Notes: generated by a model not told the origin, from the letters alone. Numbered from the stretch's first letter, positions 35,124 to 43,554 are shown. The stretch is DNA of 64,000 nt from Peptostreptococcus faecalis (GCF_900240845.1 NZ_OERU01000004.1:1-64000); one strand, 5' to 3'. Made by a program: numbers and translations.

Positions 35124-36197
35124 ATGAATAAAATGAAAGAAAAACTTTTTGTGAGTGGCTATACTAAAAAAAATAACAAAGGCATACATTGTATCGAAAT
35201 TGCTAAAAATAAGGAAGCACAAAGTGAGGATAATATTTCTGTGGATATAGATAGCAAATTGTTGATAGAAATAGACAATCCATCTTTTATAGCAGTTGCT
35301 AAAGATGCTGAAATGATCTTTAGCGTCACTAGTAGCTTGGGCGGAGGAGTATGTTCTTTTATTAAAAAAAATGATGAATATGAACTTGTAGGTTGTGTAG
35401 AAAATATAGGTAAATCACCGTCTCATCTATTTTATGATGAAAGTAGAAATTTTTTGTATGCTAGTAACTACCATTTAGGCAAGGTCGATATAATACGAGT
35501 AAATAGTTTAGGCGAACTTAAATTAATAAATACCATTGTAATTGAAGGAAAAAGTCTTATAAGCCCAGATCAAGATGTATCTCGGTGTCACATGGCTATT
35601 ACTGATCCTAAGGGAAACTTCTTATCTGTTGTCAATTTAGGTACGGACTGTGTGTATGTTTATGATATCGGTGAGGAAGGTGGAGCAACTCTTGTAAGTG
35701 AGTATCATACTTTAAAAGGAATGGGGCCAAGACATATTGCATTTGATTTTGAATCTAAATTTGCATATTTACTTGGAGAATTAAACTCCCAAATCGACAT
35801 TCTAAGCTATAATTCTGTTGCAGGCGAGTTTTCATATGTTGAAAGTATTTCTATGCTTCCAGAAGGTTATTATGGAAAGAATACAGCATCTGCGATTAAA
35901 ATATCTGCAGATGGAAAATATTTGTATGCTTCTAATAGAGGCCATGATAGCATCTCTGTATACAATATAAAAGATAATGGATTGTTAGAACTGGTTCAAA
36001 TTGAAAAAACTGGAGGAAAAATACCTCGCGATTTCGGATTTGCTTTAGAGTCTGACTTGTTGGTGGTTGGACACCAAGAAAGCAATGAAATAACTGTATT
36101 TAAAAGAGATAAGTCTTTTGGAAGATTGGTGAAAATGGATGGATTATCAATAGAAATACCAGAAATTGTTTGTGTTACAGAAGGTTTTATTAATTAA
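35124..36197 (+). CDS. Lactonase-family seven-bladed beta-propeller protein
   Basis: 357 aa of the YkgB/6-phosphogluconolactonase-like family. Blades with repeated YASNYHLGKVDI, SRCHMAITDPKGNFLSVVNLG, GPRHIAFD and YLYASNRGHDSISVY motifs are visible; the RHIAFD and SNRGHDSI motifs are conserved in the family. No signal peptide, so cytoplasmic. Enzymatic activity has been shown for only some members. It stands alone between the rplL terminator and its own terminator, with AGGAGG before the ATG. Confidence 0.85.
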   Translation: MNKMKEKLFVSGYTKKNNKGIHCIEIAKNKEAQSEDNISVDIDSKLLIEIDNPSFIAVAKDAEMIFSVTSSLGGGVCSFIKKNDEYELVGCVENIGKSPSHLFYDESRNFLYASNYHLGKVDIIRVNSLGELKLINTIVIEGKSLISPDQDVSRCHMAITDPKGNFLSVVNLGTDCVYVYDIGEEGGATLVSEYHTLKGMGPRHIAFDFESKFAYLLGELNSQIDILSYNSVAGEFSYVESISMLPEGYYGKNTASAIKISADGKYLYASNRGHDSISVYNIKDNGLLELVQIEKTGGKIPRDFGFALESDLLVVGHQESNEITVFKRDKSFGRLVKMDGLSIEIPEIVCVTEGFIN

Positions 36198-36221
36198 AAA
36201 TATAGTGCGTTATTATAAAAC

Positions 36222-36250
36222 AAAAAGCTTCGTCAAAAGACGAAGCTTTT
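36222..36250. terminator. Bidirectional terminator between converging genes
   Basis: A perfect 12-bp stem AAAAGCTTCGTC/GACGAAGCTTTT with an AAAA loop. T runs on both strands serve the propeller gene (plus) and the small membrane protein (minus). Confidence 0.85.
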
Positions 36251-36563
36251 ATATTTTTAAGAATGTTTTTACAGCTATAAAAAGAGTGAATAAACTAAAT
36301 ACAATTAAAATTATTTCAGGAATAACCACAAATTTTAACAATTGCAGTGCAAATTCTTTTTTATAAGTAGGATCTTTTTGTATTGCTGAATCAGGTAGCT
36401 TAGAATCATCTTCATCTACTGAAGAAAAGTTTCTTTTTCTTATATTATTTAGAGTCTTTTTTCTAGAAAACATGAACATTATAAAGATAAATACCATATT
36501 TAAGAAAAGAAGAGCTAAAGTAGTTGCAAAAATATAAAAAAATTCATTTTTTGAATATGTCAA
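36249..36563 (-). CDS. Small two-helix membrane protein, function unknown
   Basis: 104 aa with one hydrophobic helix near each end (about 10-32 and 78-100) and an acidic, polar middle (SSVDEDDSKLPDS). I start at TTG 36563, because AAAGGAGGA lies seven bases upstream on the minus strand; the longer frame to 36617 has no ribosome binding site. No family recognised. It points away from the surface-modification cluster and shares its intergenic region. Confidence 0.6.
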   Translation of the reverse strand: MTYSKNEFFYIFATTLALLFLNMVFIFIMFMFSRKKTLNNIRKRNFSSVDEDDSKLPDSAIQKDPTYKKEFALQLLKFVVIPEIILIVFSLFTLFIAVKTFLKI

Positions 36564-36805
36564 ATTAGAATCCTCCTTTGAAAATATACTTATTAATAGT
36601 GTACATCTTTTTTGCAAAAAAACAAGTTACTAGAGTTGTTTTTATGCTATAATTACATATAATGTCCATTTTTTACAGTTTTATAAGTATTTTAATGCAT
36701 TTTAAATTAGTGTTAGAATATGATAATAAAAAAGGGCAATCGACAAATTGGTGCAATAATTTTAAGTACTTTAGAAAATATTATTTAAAGGGTAGGAAGA
36801 TATTT

Positions 36806-37549
36806 ATGAAAAAGAAAAAGTTTTTTGTAATTATGACTGCTTTATTTTCAAGCTCATTAGTGTTGAATTCAGGTGTTTTTGCAGCTGATACATCAAAGCC
36901 TAGAGATGAGCAAATAAAATGGACTATTAATTTTTTGAAAAAGCAGGCGAATCAAAATATTGATGATGTAGAAGAGGAAATAAATAAAGTTAATAAAGAC
37001 ACGTCTATTGAAAAGTTCGATATGAGCAAGGCTAAGAGTAGATTCGAAGACGTGGTTTTTTTGGGAGATTCTATAACGGAATACCTAAAACAAGCAAATA
37101 TTTTAGATGCTTCAAGTGTTTTAGCTGTAAAAGGAGAGCATGTCAATAATGCTAAGAAGCATTTGAAGGAAATAAAAAATCTAAAACCAAAGCAAATCGT
37201 AATATTATATGGAGCGAATGATATCAACTCAAGTTCACCTGAGGCATATAAGGAGTCATATATCGATTTGATTAAGACTATAAAAAAAGAAAATCCAAAA
37301 GTAAAGATATATGTTCAAGCTCCTATACCGGTGGATGACAGCAAGACTGTAAATAAAGACGCAAGAATAAATAATGAAAGCGTTAAAAACCTTACAGAAA
37401 AGGTCAAGGAGGTCGCCAAGGTCACAGGGGTTGGTTATTTACCTTCAGAAGGGTTGATAACATCTAAGAGCTTGTATGAGCCTGATGGAATACATTTAAA
37501 GTATAACTTTTATAAAAACTGGTTATTTTATTTGAGTGAAAATATATAA
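36806..37549 (+). CDS. Secreted SGNH/GDSL-type hydrolase
   Basis: 247 aa with a signal peptide (1 to about 26, ending VFA-AD). Block I FLGDSITEYL carries Ser89, block III is YGANDINSS, and block V DGIHLKY carries Asp227 and His230, so the triad is complete. These enzymes move or remove acyl groups on surface glycans. Start ATG 36806, after AGGAAG, gives the signal peptide; the longer frame to 36662 has no ribosome binding site. It opens a four-gene cluster with DUF4358, MBOAT and DHHW proteins, the kind of set that O-acetylates exported polysaccharides. Confidence 0.85.
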   Translation: MKKKKFFVIMTALFSSSLVLNSGVFAADTSKPRDEQIKWTINFLKKQANQNIDDVEEEINKVNKDTSIEKFDMSKAKSRFEDVVFLGDSITEYLKQANILDASSVLAVKGEHVNNAKKHLKEIKNLKPKQIVILYGANDINSSSPEAYKESYIDLIKTIKKENPKVKIYVQAPIPVDDSKTVNKDARINNESVKNLTEKVKEVAKVTGVGYLPSEGLITSKSLYEPDGIHLKYNFYKNWLFYLSENI

Positions 37550-37563
37550 GGAGGTGTATTTTA

Positions 37564-38316
37564 GTGCATAAAGATGATGAAAAAAATACGCCATCAACAG
37601 AAATGAAGAATAATAAAAGTACTGATGAAAAAAAAATAAACAATGAAAATAATTTAAATAAGGATGATGGCGTAGAAGAAAAGGTAAACTTGGAAATAAC
37701 TCAAACGTTTTCGGTTCCAGAATCTGAGACTAACAAGCAGCTTGAACAGACTGCAAGGCTTAGAATTATAAAAAGCGAAGAATTTGAATCTAAGAAAAAA
37801 GGAACTATCATAAAAGAAAAATTTAGAATAAAGCCTATGAAAACTAGTTCAAAATATAGGCGTAAATATATTGGATTGGTAATATGTGTGCTAGTTGCTG
37901 TTATCTTAGCGTATCAATTTGTAAAAGTAAAAGAAGTCGACTTTTCTAAATTGAGTAATAATATACAGAAGAAAGTAGACATGGATGAATTTTTAAAAGG
38001 TGATGACATGACTCTAAGAAAGTTGTATGGGATAGAGTCTACAGAAGTAGAGGGTTATGTGTCTTTCGCACCTAAAAGCAATATGTCAGCGGAAGAGATT
38101 TTGGTTATAAAATGCAAACCTAACCGATCTGAAGATGTGCTTAAAAAGGTTCAAAACAGAGTAGATGCACAATCTAATAGTTTTAAAAATTACGCCCCAG
38201 AACAATACAGCATTGTAAGTGGCAGCGAGTTAGAAAAAAAGGGTGATTATGTTTACTTTATTTCATCTAAAAATATTAACTCAATAAATCAAATTATTGA
38301 TGAATCATATAAGTAA
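37564..38316 (+). CDS. DUF4358 membrane-anchored protein
   Basis: 250 aa. The first 100 residues are charged and low-complexity, probably disordered and cytoplasmic. One membrane helix follows (about 101-119). The rest is an external DUF4358 domain, with LRKLYGIESTEVEGYVSF, SAEEILVIKC and the tail NYAPEQYSIVSG..KKGDYVYFIS. This domain family recurs beside MBOAT and SGNH proteins in Firmicutes; its activity is unknown. The start is GTG 37564, after AAGGAGGTG. It lies 14 bp after the hydrolase gene. Confidence 0.8.
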   Translation: MHKDDEKNTPSTEMKNNKSTDEKKINNENNLNKDDGVEEKVNLEITQTFSVPESETNKQLEQTARLRIIKSEEFESKKKGTIIKEKFRIKPMKTSSKYRRKYIGLVICVLVAVILAYQFVKVKEVDFSKLSNNIQKKVDMDEFLKGDDMTLRKLYGIESTEVEGYVSFAPKSNMSAEEILVIKCKPNRSEDVLKKVQNRVDAQSNSFKNYAPEQYSIVSGSELEKKGDYVYFISSKNINSINQIIDESYK

Positions 38317-38331
38317 GGGAAGGTGAGTTGC

Positions 38332-39738
38332 TTGAGTTTTACAAGTTTGATATTTTTATTCTTTTTCTTTCCCATTTCAGTAGTACTATATACATTTACA
38401 CCAGCAAAGCATAGAAATAAAATTTTACTATTATTGAGTTTTATTTTTTACAGTTGGGGAGATCCTATTTATCTTGTCTTGTTGATAATTTCTATTATTG
38501 CAACTTGGTTTGGGGTCAGGTTTATGTATGATAGAAGGAAAAGAAGAGAAGAAGCTAAATTTTATATGGTGTGCTTAATAGTTTTTAACATTTCCATATT
38601 AGCATTTTTTAAATATTATGGTTTTTTGATTGATAACTTCAACATGATTACTGGTCTAAATCTTAGAATCATAGAAATAGCTCTTCCAATAGGTATATCT
38701 TTCTATACTTTCAAGGTTATTTCATATATTGTGGACGTGTATTCTGGAAAGGCGGTTCCTCAGAAAAACATATCTGATTTTGCGTTGTATGTGAGTGTGT
38801 TCCCACAGGTAACTGCTGGTCCAATCACTCAATACTCTGAGATGCAGGCTCAGCTAAAAAATAGAAAAGTAACACCAGAGAAATTTGGAAAAGGTATGGA
38901 AAAGTTTATTTTGGGTCTAGGGAAAAAAGTATTGATAGCTAACAATTTGGCTATTATATGGGCTCAAGTAAAAGGCATAGAAGGACTAGAGATGTCTGCT
39001 ACCACAGCTTGGATAGGTATAATAGCATTTACGCTTCAGATATACTTTGATTTTAGTGGTTACTCAGATATGGCGATAGGTTTAGGGTATATGTTTGGAT
39101 TTAAATGGGCAGAAAACTTTAATTATCCATATATTTCAAAGAGTGCTACAGAGTTTTGGAGAAGGTGGCACATATCGTTAGGAAACTGGTTTAAGACTTA
39201 TCTTTATTTCCCGCTAGGCGGAAATAGGTGCAGTGAAGCTAAACATTTCAGGAATATATTTGTAGTTTGGATGGCAACTGGATTATGGCATGGTGCTAGA
39301 TGGAACTTTGTTATATGGGGGTTATATTTTGGGATGCTTGTATACTTAGAAAAGAAGAAGATAGGTAGTATTTTAAATAAACTAAACAGTAAAATACAGC
39401 TATTATATTGTTTATTAATTGTTACCTTAGGATGGGTAATGTTTGACTTAGAAGGTATATCGAATATACTTAAATTTTACTCAAATATGTTTATTGTAGG
39501 ATCTACAGGTGTATTTGATGCAACGTCTTCTTATTTAATAAAAACATCTTGGAAAATACTTTTAGTTGCAATTATAGGATCAACTCCTTTTATGTTGGGA
39601 GTTATCAATAGATTCAAAACTAGATTAGGTAAAGCAGGCTATATATCTGTTTCAATATTTTATATATTGATTTTTGTTATATCAATGTCTTCTCTTGTAG
39701 GAGAGAGTTATAGCCCATTTCTATATTTTAAATTTTAG
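38332..39738 (+). CDS. MBOAT-family O-acyltransferase (AlgI-like)
   Basis: 468 aa with about ten to eleven membrane helices. It carries TEFWRRWHISLGNWFKTYLY, PLGGNR and the catalytic histidine (about 320) in MATGLWHGARWNF, as in AlgI and DltB. It passes an acyl group from the cytoplasmic side across the membrane to an external acceptor. I place the start at TTG 38332 (family-typical SFTSLIFLFFFFP), with AAGGTGA six bases upstream; GTG 38323 lies inside that site. Partner enzymes are encoded on both sides. Confidence 0.93.
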   Translation: MSFTSLIFLFFFFPISVVLYTFTPAKHRNKILLLLSFIFYSWGDPIYLVLLIISIIATWFGVRFMYDRRKRREEAKFYMVCLIVFNISILAFFKYYGFLIDNFNMITGLNLRIIEIALPIGISFYTFKVISYIVDVYSGKAVPQKNISDFALYVSVFPQVTAGPITQYSEMQAQLKNRKVTPEKFGKGMEKFILGLGKKVLIANNLAIIWAQVKGIEGLEMSATTAWIGIIAFTLQIYFDFSGYSDMAIGLGYMFGFKWAENFNYPYISKSATEFWRRWHISLGNWFKTYLYFPLGGNRCSEAKHFRNIFVVWMATGLWHGARWNFVIWGLYFGMLVYLEKKKIGSILNKLNSKIQLLYCLLIVTLGWVMFDLEGISNILKFYSNMFIVGSTGVFDATSSYLIKTSWKILLVAIIGSTPFMLGVINRFKTRLGKAGYISVSIFYILIFVISMSSLVGESYSPFLYFKF

Positions 39739-39754
39739 GTGGAGGTGAGTTTAA

Positions 39755-41596
39755 ATGAATAAAAAAATTCGTTATAGAGAACCTGAGATGCCTGAAAGTC
39801 TAAAATCGCTTTTAGATATTGATATAGATGATGAGCTTATGAGAGGTAAAAGGGTTAGAAAAACAAAAAATGCAAAAAAAGCTAAAAAAGGAAGTCCTAG
39901 TAAAAGTAGAAATGCGGCTTCTAAACCTTTATCTAAAAAAAGTACTAGACCATCTAAATCTAAAACAGCAAGACCTAATTTAGAGCGAAAGTCAGAGAAT
40001 GTATCGGGCAAAAACATTAGTAAAGAAAAAGCTTCAAATGCAAGAGCTAAAACGGGTTCTAGCCAGTCTATAAAAAAGACTAGACCTAGTGAACAGAATG
40101 TTAGCAAAAACGTAAATAAAAGGCCACAAGGCGCTTCTAGAAGTGCCACAAGGAAGAATGTTTCTTCAAGAGTAGGAGTGGATCAGCCACAGGTTAGAAA
40201 AAAACAGACACAACAAAGTGCTGTAAACCCTAATAAGAGAGTACCAAATTCAGCACAACAACAAGATCGCAAAAAACAAAGAGCAAAGGTATCTAATTCT
40301 AGAGATAGAGTTCAAAAGCCTAATAAAAAGAAAAGAAAGTCATCTAAAGGAATAAAATATTTTTTCTCAGTAATAGTATCTGCTATTTTAGTAGTAATAG
40401 AATTTTTATTTGGGAAAGATAGTGAAATAAGTCCTTCAGCAAAGGACAAGAAAAAGAATATGGACTTTAAGTTCTATAGAAATCTATCGTTGGGATCAGT
40501 AATGGTGTTACTGGTAATAATGTTTGTAATAGTATTTCATAAAGACAGTAAAGTTTCAGTGGCTGAAAATAGAGAACTGCAGCAAAAACCAGGGATTTCT
40601 ACATCTGAAATACTAAGTGGGGATTACAGTAAAGATTATTCAAAGTATCTTTCAGATCAATTTCCAAATAGAACTGGCTTTATAAAATTGAAAGCAAAAT
40701 TTGATTTAGCACTAGGAAATAAAGAAATAAATGGAGTGTACATTGGTAAAGATGGATATCTGATAGAAGGATTTAAAAAATCTGACAAAGAATCCACTAT
40801 ATCAAAAGTAGAGTCTATTAATTCATTTGCCGCAGCTAATCCTAAGATAAAGTTTTCGTTTATGTTGGTTCCAAATAAAGTTGAAATTTATAAAAATTTG
40901 ATGCCAAATAATGCACCTGTAGATTCTCAGTCTGAATACATTAGTGAAGTTAAGTCTTTGCTTAGTGATAAAGTAAAATTGGTGAACCCAACAAAGAGTT
41001 TAAATAGCTTAAAAAACAATGATAACATATATTTTAAGACTGATCATCACTGGACTGTTGATGGGGCGTATATAGCGTATTCTGATTACTGTAAGGCGAT
41101 GGATTTGCAAGCAGCTGATTTGTCTAATACATTTAATAAATCCTTAGCTACAGATAAATACTATGGAAGTTTGTACTATAAAAATGGTGCTCAAATAGGA
41201 AAAGCAGAGGACTTATACCTTTATTTACAACAGGGGAATAATCCTTTGATTGTTAAGTATTATGATACTAAGAAGAAAGTACCAAGCTTGTATGATGTGT
41301 CTAAATTAGAGGGAAGAGATCCTTATGAAGTCTTTACTGGAGGAAATCATACTCAAATTAAGATTAGAACAAATGTAGAAACTGATAAGAAACTACTTTT
41401 AATTAAAGACTCTTATGCAAATGCTATGTTGCCATTTTTAGTGAATAATTATGCAGAGATAAATGTCATAGATTTGAGATATTTTTCTGGAAGTTTAAAA
41501 GAGGTTTTAAATAATAATGATGTAACTGATGTTTTGATATTAAATGGAGTGAACACATTTAATTCAGATTCTTCTATACTCAATATTAAAAGTTAA
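39755..41596 (+). CDS. DHHW (AlgX/AlgJ-like) O-acetyltransferase partner with a long polybasic N-terminus
   Basis: 613 aa. The C-terminal domain (about 270-613) is a DHHW-family SGNH-like catalytic domain. Its name-giving motif is seen as TDHHWTVDGAYIAY (Asp430, His431, His432, Trp433), and LLIKDSYANAMLPFL carries the nucleophile serine region. Two hydrophobic helices lie near 200-220 and 245-263. The first 200 residues are extremely rich in Lys, Arg, Ser and Asn, with no fold expected. Such a tail is unusual for the family (see findings). It probably transfers the acetyl group delivered by the MBOAT protein to a surface glycan. Confidence 0.87.
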   Translation: MNKKIRYREPEMPESLKSLLDIDIDDELMRGKRVRKTKNAKKAKKGSPSKSRNAASKPLSKKSTRPSKSKTARPNLERKSENVSGKNISKEKASNARAKTGSSQSIKKTRPSEQNVSKNVNKRPQGASRSATRKNVSSRVGVDQPQVRKKQTQQSAVNPNKRVPNSAQQQDRKKQRAKVSNSRDRVQKPNKKKRKSSKGIKYFFSVIVSAILVVIEFLFGKDSEISPSAKDKKKNMDFKFYRNLSLGSVMVLLVIMFVIVFHKDSKVSVAENRELQQKPGISTSEILSGDYSKDYSKYLSDQFPNRTGFIKLKAKFDLALGNKEINGVYIGKDGYLIEGFKKSDKESTISKVESINSFAAANPKIKFSFMLVPNKVEIYKNLMPNNAPVDSQSEYISEVKSLLSDKVKLVNPTKSLNSLKNNDNIYFKTDHHWTVDGAYIAYSDYCKAMDLQAADLSNTFNKSLATDKYYGSLYYKNGAQIGKAEDLYLYLQQGNNPLIVKYYDTKKKVPSLYDVSKLEGRDPYEVFTGGNHTQIKIRTNVETDKKLLLIKDSYANAMLPFLVNNYAEINVIDLRYFSGSLKEVLNNNDVTDVLILNGVNTFNSDSSILNIKS

Positions 41597-41696
41597 AACA
41601 TAAAAAAATGTGTGAAAGACACGAAATAAAGTGTGAAAAATATAAAATAGTTAGATGTAATTTTCTAATTGTTTTAATGTTATTAACTGCTTATAC

Positions 41697-41738
41697 AAAA
41701 AACGAGGAGATTATTATAATAATCTCCTCGTTTTTTTC
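41697..41738. terminator. Bidirectional terminator of the acylation cluster and of the ParR-like gene
   Basis: AAAACGAGGAGATTATT pairs with its complement, AATAATCTCCTCGTTTT, around a short loop and is followed by many T residues; A runs on the left serve the leftward transcript. Confidence 0.88.
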
Positions 41739-41759
41739 TTTCTCCCTCTTTAGAAAAAG

Positions 41760-42056
41760 TTAATCTGGCATATTTGAGAATATATCGTCAATGCTATCTC
41801 TTACTTTATCTCTTTGCCTTGATACGGTTCTAGGTGGCACCTGAGGTCTCACAGGTGCATTATTTTGGATAACTGTACCACCAGCAACTATTGTTCTTAA
41901 AAAATCTATCTCATTTCTCATATATTTAAATTCTATCAACATTCTTTCTAAAGCTTGGCTTTTTGTAGATATTCCATTTTCATCCATATATTCTAGTATA
42001 AGATCATCTAGATCAGGACTTATATAAGATGTTAATCTAATTCTGTTATTTTTCAA
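41760..42056 (-). CDS. ParR-like ribbon-helix-helix partner of the ParM-like protein
   Basis: 98 aa. The N-terminal 45 residues look like a ribbon-helix-helix DNA-binding fold (RIRLTSYISPDLDDLILEYM, STKSQALERML). A helix (FKYMRNEIDFLRTIV) and a flexible proline-rich linker follow. The acidic/hydrophobic C-terminus IDDIFSNMPD is the kind of tail by which ParR binds ParM filaments. Its position downstream of a ParM-like actin supports the role; sequence similarity alone is modest. The start is TTG 42056; an in-frame TAA lies immediately upstream, so no longer form exists. Confidence 0.65.
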   Translation of the reverse strand: MKNNRIRLTSYISPDLDDLILEYMDENGISTKSQALERMLIEFKYMRNEIDFLRTIVAGGTVIQNNAPVRPQVPPRTVSRQRDKVRDSIDDIFSNMPD

Positions 42057-42075
42057 GTTTTACACCAACCTCATA
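42046..42075 (-). pseudogene. Relic of a second ParM C-terminus overlapping the start of the ParR-like gene
   Basis: Read leftwards, bases 42075-42046 encode YEVGVKLEK and a stop. The intact ParM-like gene ends in YEVGVKLDK and a stop at 42110-42081. The two 30-base copies agree at 24 positions. All six differences fall at third codon positions; five are silent and one changes Asp to Glu. This is the mark of two diverged coding copies, not a recent tandem duplication. The copy has no start of its own. Confidence 0.7.
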
Positions 42076-42080
42076 TACTT

Positions 42081-43175
42081 TTATTTGTCTAGCTTTACTC
42101 CGACTTCATATAATCCCTTAGCTGTAGCCATCTGGCTGTCATTTACTAGTATATACTTATCATCTAAGTCTAATTTTAAAGTTGTTCCACCAGATAGGTA
42201 TATGTCCATTTCATCCAAGTTATTCCAAGTTTCTTCTATTATTTCGTTAGTATCATCGGATGTTAATTTGTATGCTAATTCCTTTAGTTCTGGGTAATCG
42301 TCAGATGAATCTATTTCTGGCAAGCTCTTTGTAATTCCAATGTCTACCAGCTTCTTTTGAACTATTTTAAGTGCATTTTGATTTCCTGACTCGATAGTAG
42401 TGCTCAATTTGTCGTTGAATTTAAAACCTTTGTCAAAGTAGCTTAGCTCTGTAGTTCTGAAACCTATGTTAACCATTCCTACTGGTTTATCTTCGTTTAT
42501 TTTATTCCCCATTGCGTGTATTAAAGCGGCATCTGCCTCTCTGAATATGCTTACGCTCTCTATTTTTATAGTTTTTACACTGTTATTTATTTTATTTTTG
42601 ATTATCATAGTTGTATCTCTGTATTCTTTTTCTATCTCTTTTAAAGTACTTTTTTTGAAAACTTTATATGGTACTCCTAACACGATACTTACGTTATCCG
42701 ATACAGCAATCTCACTAAGAGCAGCATTTATAAGCGTCTTAGCGACTGGAGAAGTCTTGCTATCACCTGCATTTCTTATACATTTCATACTTTCTTTTTC
42801 AGAAAGTTCTCCAACAAATAGTTCGTTTCCGTCTATTTCTATATAAATAGGAGTTTGGTTGTAATCTTCTAAAGAAATATTTCTTCCATCTCCGTATACA
42901 CTTTTAAATAAGCATGAATATTCGTTGTCATTATAAACTGAATAACCCTTTACATAACCTCTTCCAATGTCTAAACCTATGATTTGTGTATCCATTAATG
43001 TAGTCTCCTTTTTTCCCTCTTTTTTTATATTCTTTTTTTCATTTTTATCCAAAGTTTTTGTTTCTGATTTTTTTTCTTCTGTAATTATATTATCTTCTGT
43101 AACTTCATTTTCTTCGTTTGATATATTTGTAGTTTTATTTTCATTATCTTGCAATTTTCCTTGAATATTTTCCAT
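42081..43175 (-). CDS. ParM/StbA-like actin-family ATPase
   Basis: 364 aa. The actin-fold motifs are IGLDIGRGYVKGYS (phosphate 1, about residues 65-78), VGMVNIGFRTTELSYF (phosphate 2) and IYLSGGTTLKLD (adenosine). Plasmid relatives polymerise and push replicons apart. The first 60 residues form a charged, low-complexity extension that lies outside the actin fold. A second in-frame ATG at 42995 (Met61, MDTQIIGLD) begins exactly at the actin domain. Both ATGs have AAGGAG nine bases upstream, so two forms may be made. Its partner ParR-like gene follows, and 19-bp tandem repeats lie about 300 bp upstream. Confidence 0.82.
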   Translation of the reverse strand: MENIQGKLQDNENKTTNISNEENEVTEDNIITEEKKSETKTLDKNEKKNIKKEGKKETTLMDTQIIGLDIGRGYVKGYSVYNDNEYSCLFKSVYGDGRNISLEDYNQTPIYIEIDGNELFVGELSEKESMKCIRNAGDSKTSPVAKTLINAALSEIAVSDNVSIVLGVPYKVFKKSTLKEIEKEYRDTTMIIKNKINNSVKTIKIESVSIFREADAALIHAMGNKINEDKPVGMVNIGFRTTELSYFDKGFKFNDKLSTTIESGNQNALKIVQKKLVDIGITKSLPEIDSSDDYPELKELAYKLTSDDTNEIIEETWNNLDEMDIYLSGGTTLKLDLDDKYILVNDSQMATAKGLYEVGVKLDK

Positions 43176-43478
43176 TTTTCATATCTCCTTTTGTAAATAT
43201 CATTATAACATATGTGTTCCTAAAACGCTACTAAATTAATTTCATTTTATCATATAGGCACTATATAACTCCTTTTAAGTAAAGAATAAACGTATAATAA
43301 GGAACTTATTAGTAAGAAATATGCAATTAAAAATATTTATAGTTCCTAATTAGTACCTAAATAGATAATAATAAAAAACAAATAAAAAGACGAAAAAAAT
43401 GTTTTTTTAAAAGAAAATTTTCTGATAATTGAAAGATTTTTATAGAATTGAAAACAAAAAAATATATAAAAACAAATA
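43176..43478. other. AT-rich region upstream of the ParM-like gene
   Basis: No ORF with a ribosome binding site was seen. The leftward promoter of the ParM-like gene must lie here, but I could not pick a single convincing -35/-10 pair in this sequence. Confidence 0.4.
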
Positions 43479-43554
43479 ATGTTAATAAAAATAAATGATG
43501 TTAATAAAAATAAATGATGTTAATAAAAATAAATGATGTTAATAAAAATAAATT
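43479..43554. repeat. Four tandem 19-bp repeats, candidate parC-like site
   Basis: The unit ATGTTAATAAAAATAAATG starts at 43479, 43498, 43517 and 43536; the first three are identical and the fourth differs only in its last base. A weak further copy (12 of 19) precedes them at 43460. ParR proteins bind arrays of short direct repeats upstream of parM. The array may also lie within the control region of rpoB, whose promoter is about 95 bp to the right. Confidence 0.85.

Noticed and set aside
36662-36805. Longer N-terminus for the SGNH hydrolase (start at 36662)
   Set aside because: It has no ribosome binding site and would bury the clear signal peptide that starts at 36806.
42966-43164. Plus-strand Ser/Phe-rich ORF opposite the ParM-like N-terminal extension
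   Set aside because: It is the complement of a Lys/Glu/Asn-rich low-complexity coding stretch and has no ribosome binding site.
43479-43554. Tandem 19-bp repeats read as a CRISPR array
   Set aside because: The units abut with no spacers between them, and there are no cas genes. They are tandem iteron-like repeats.
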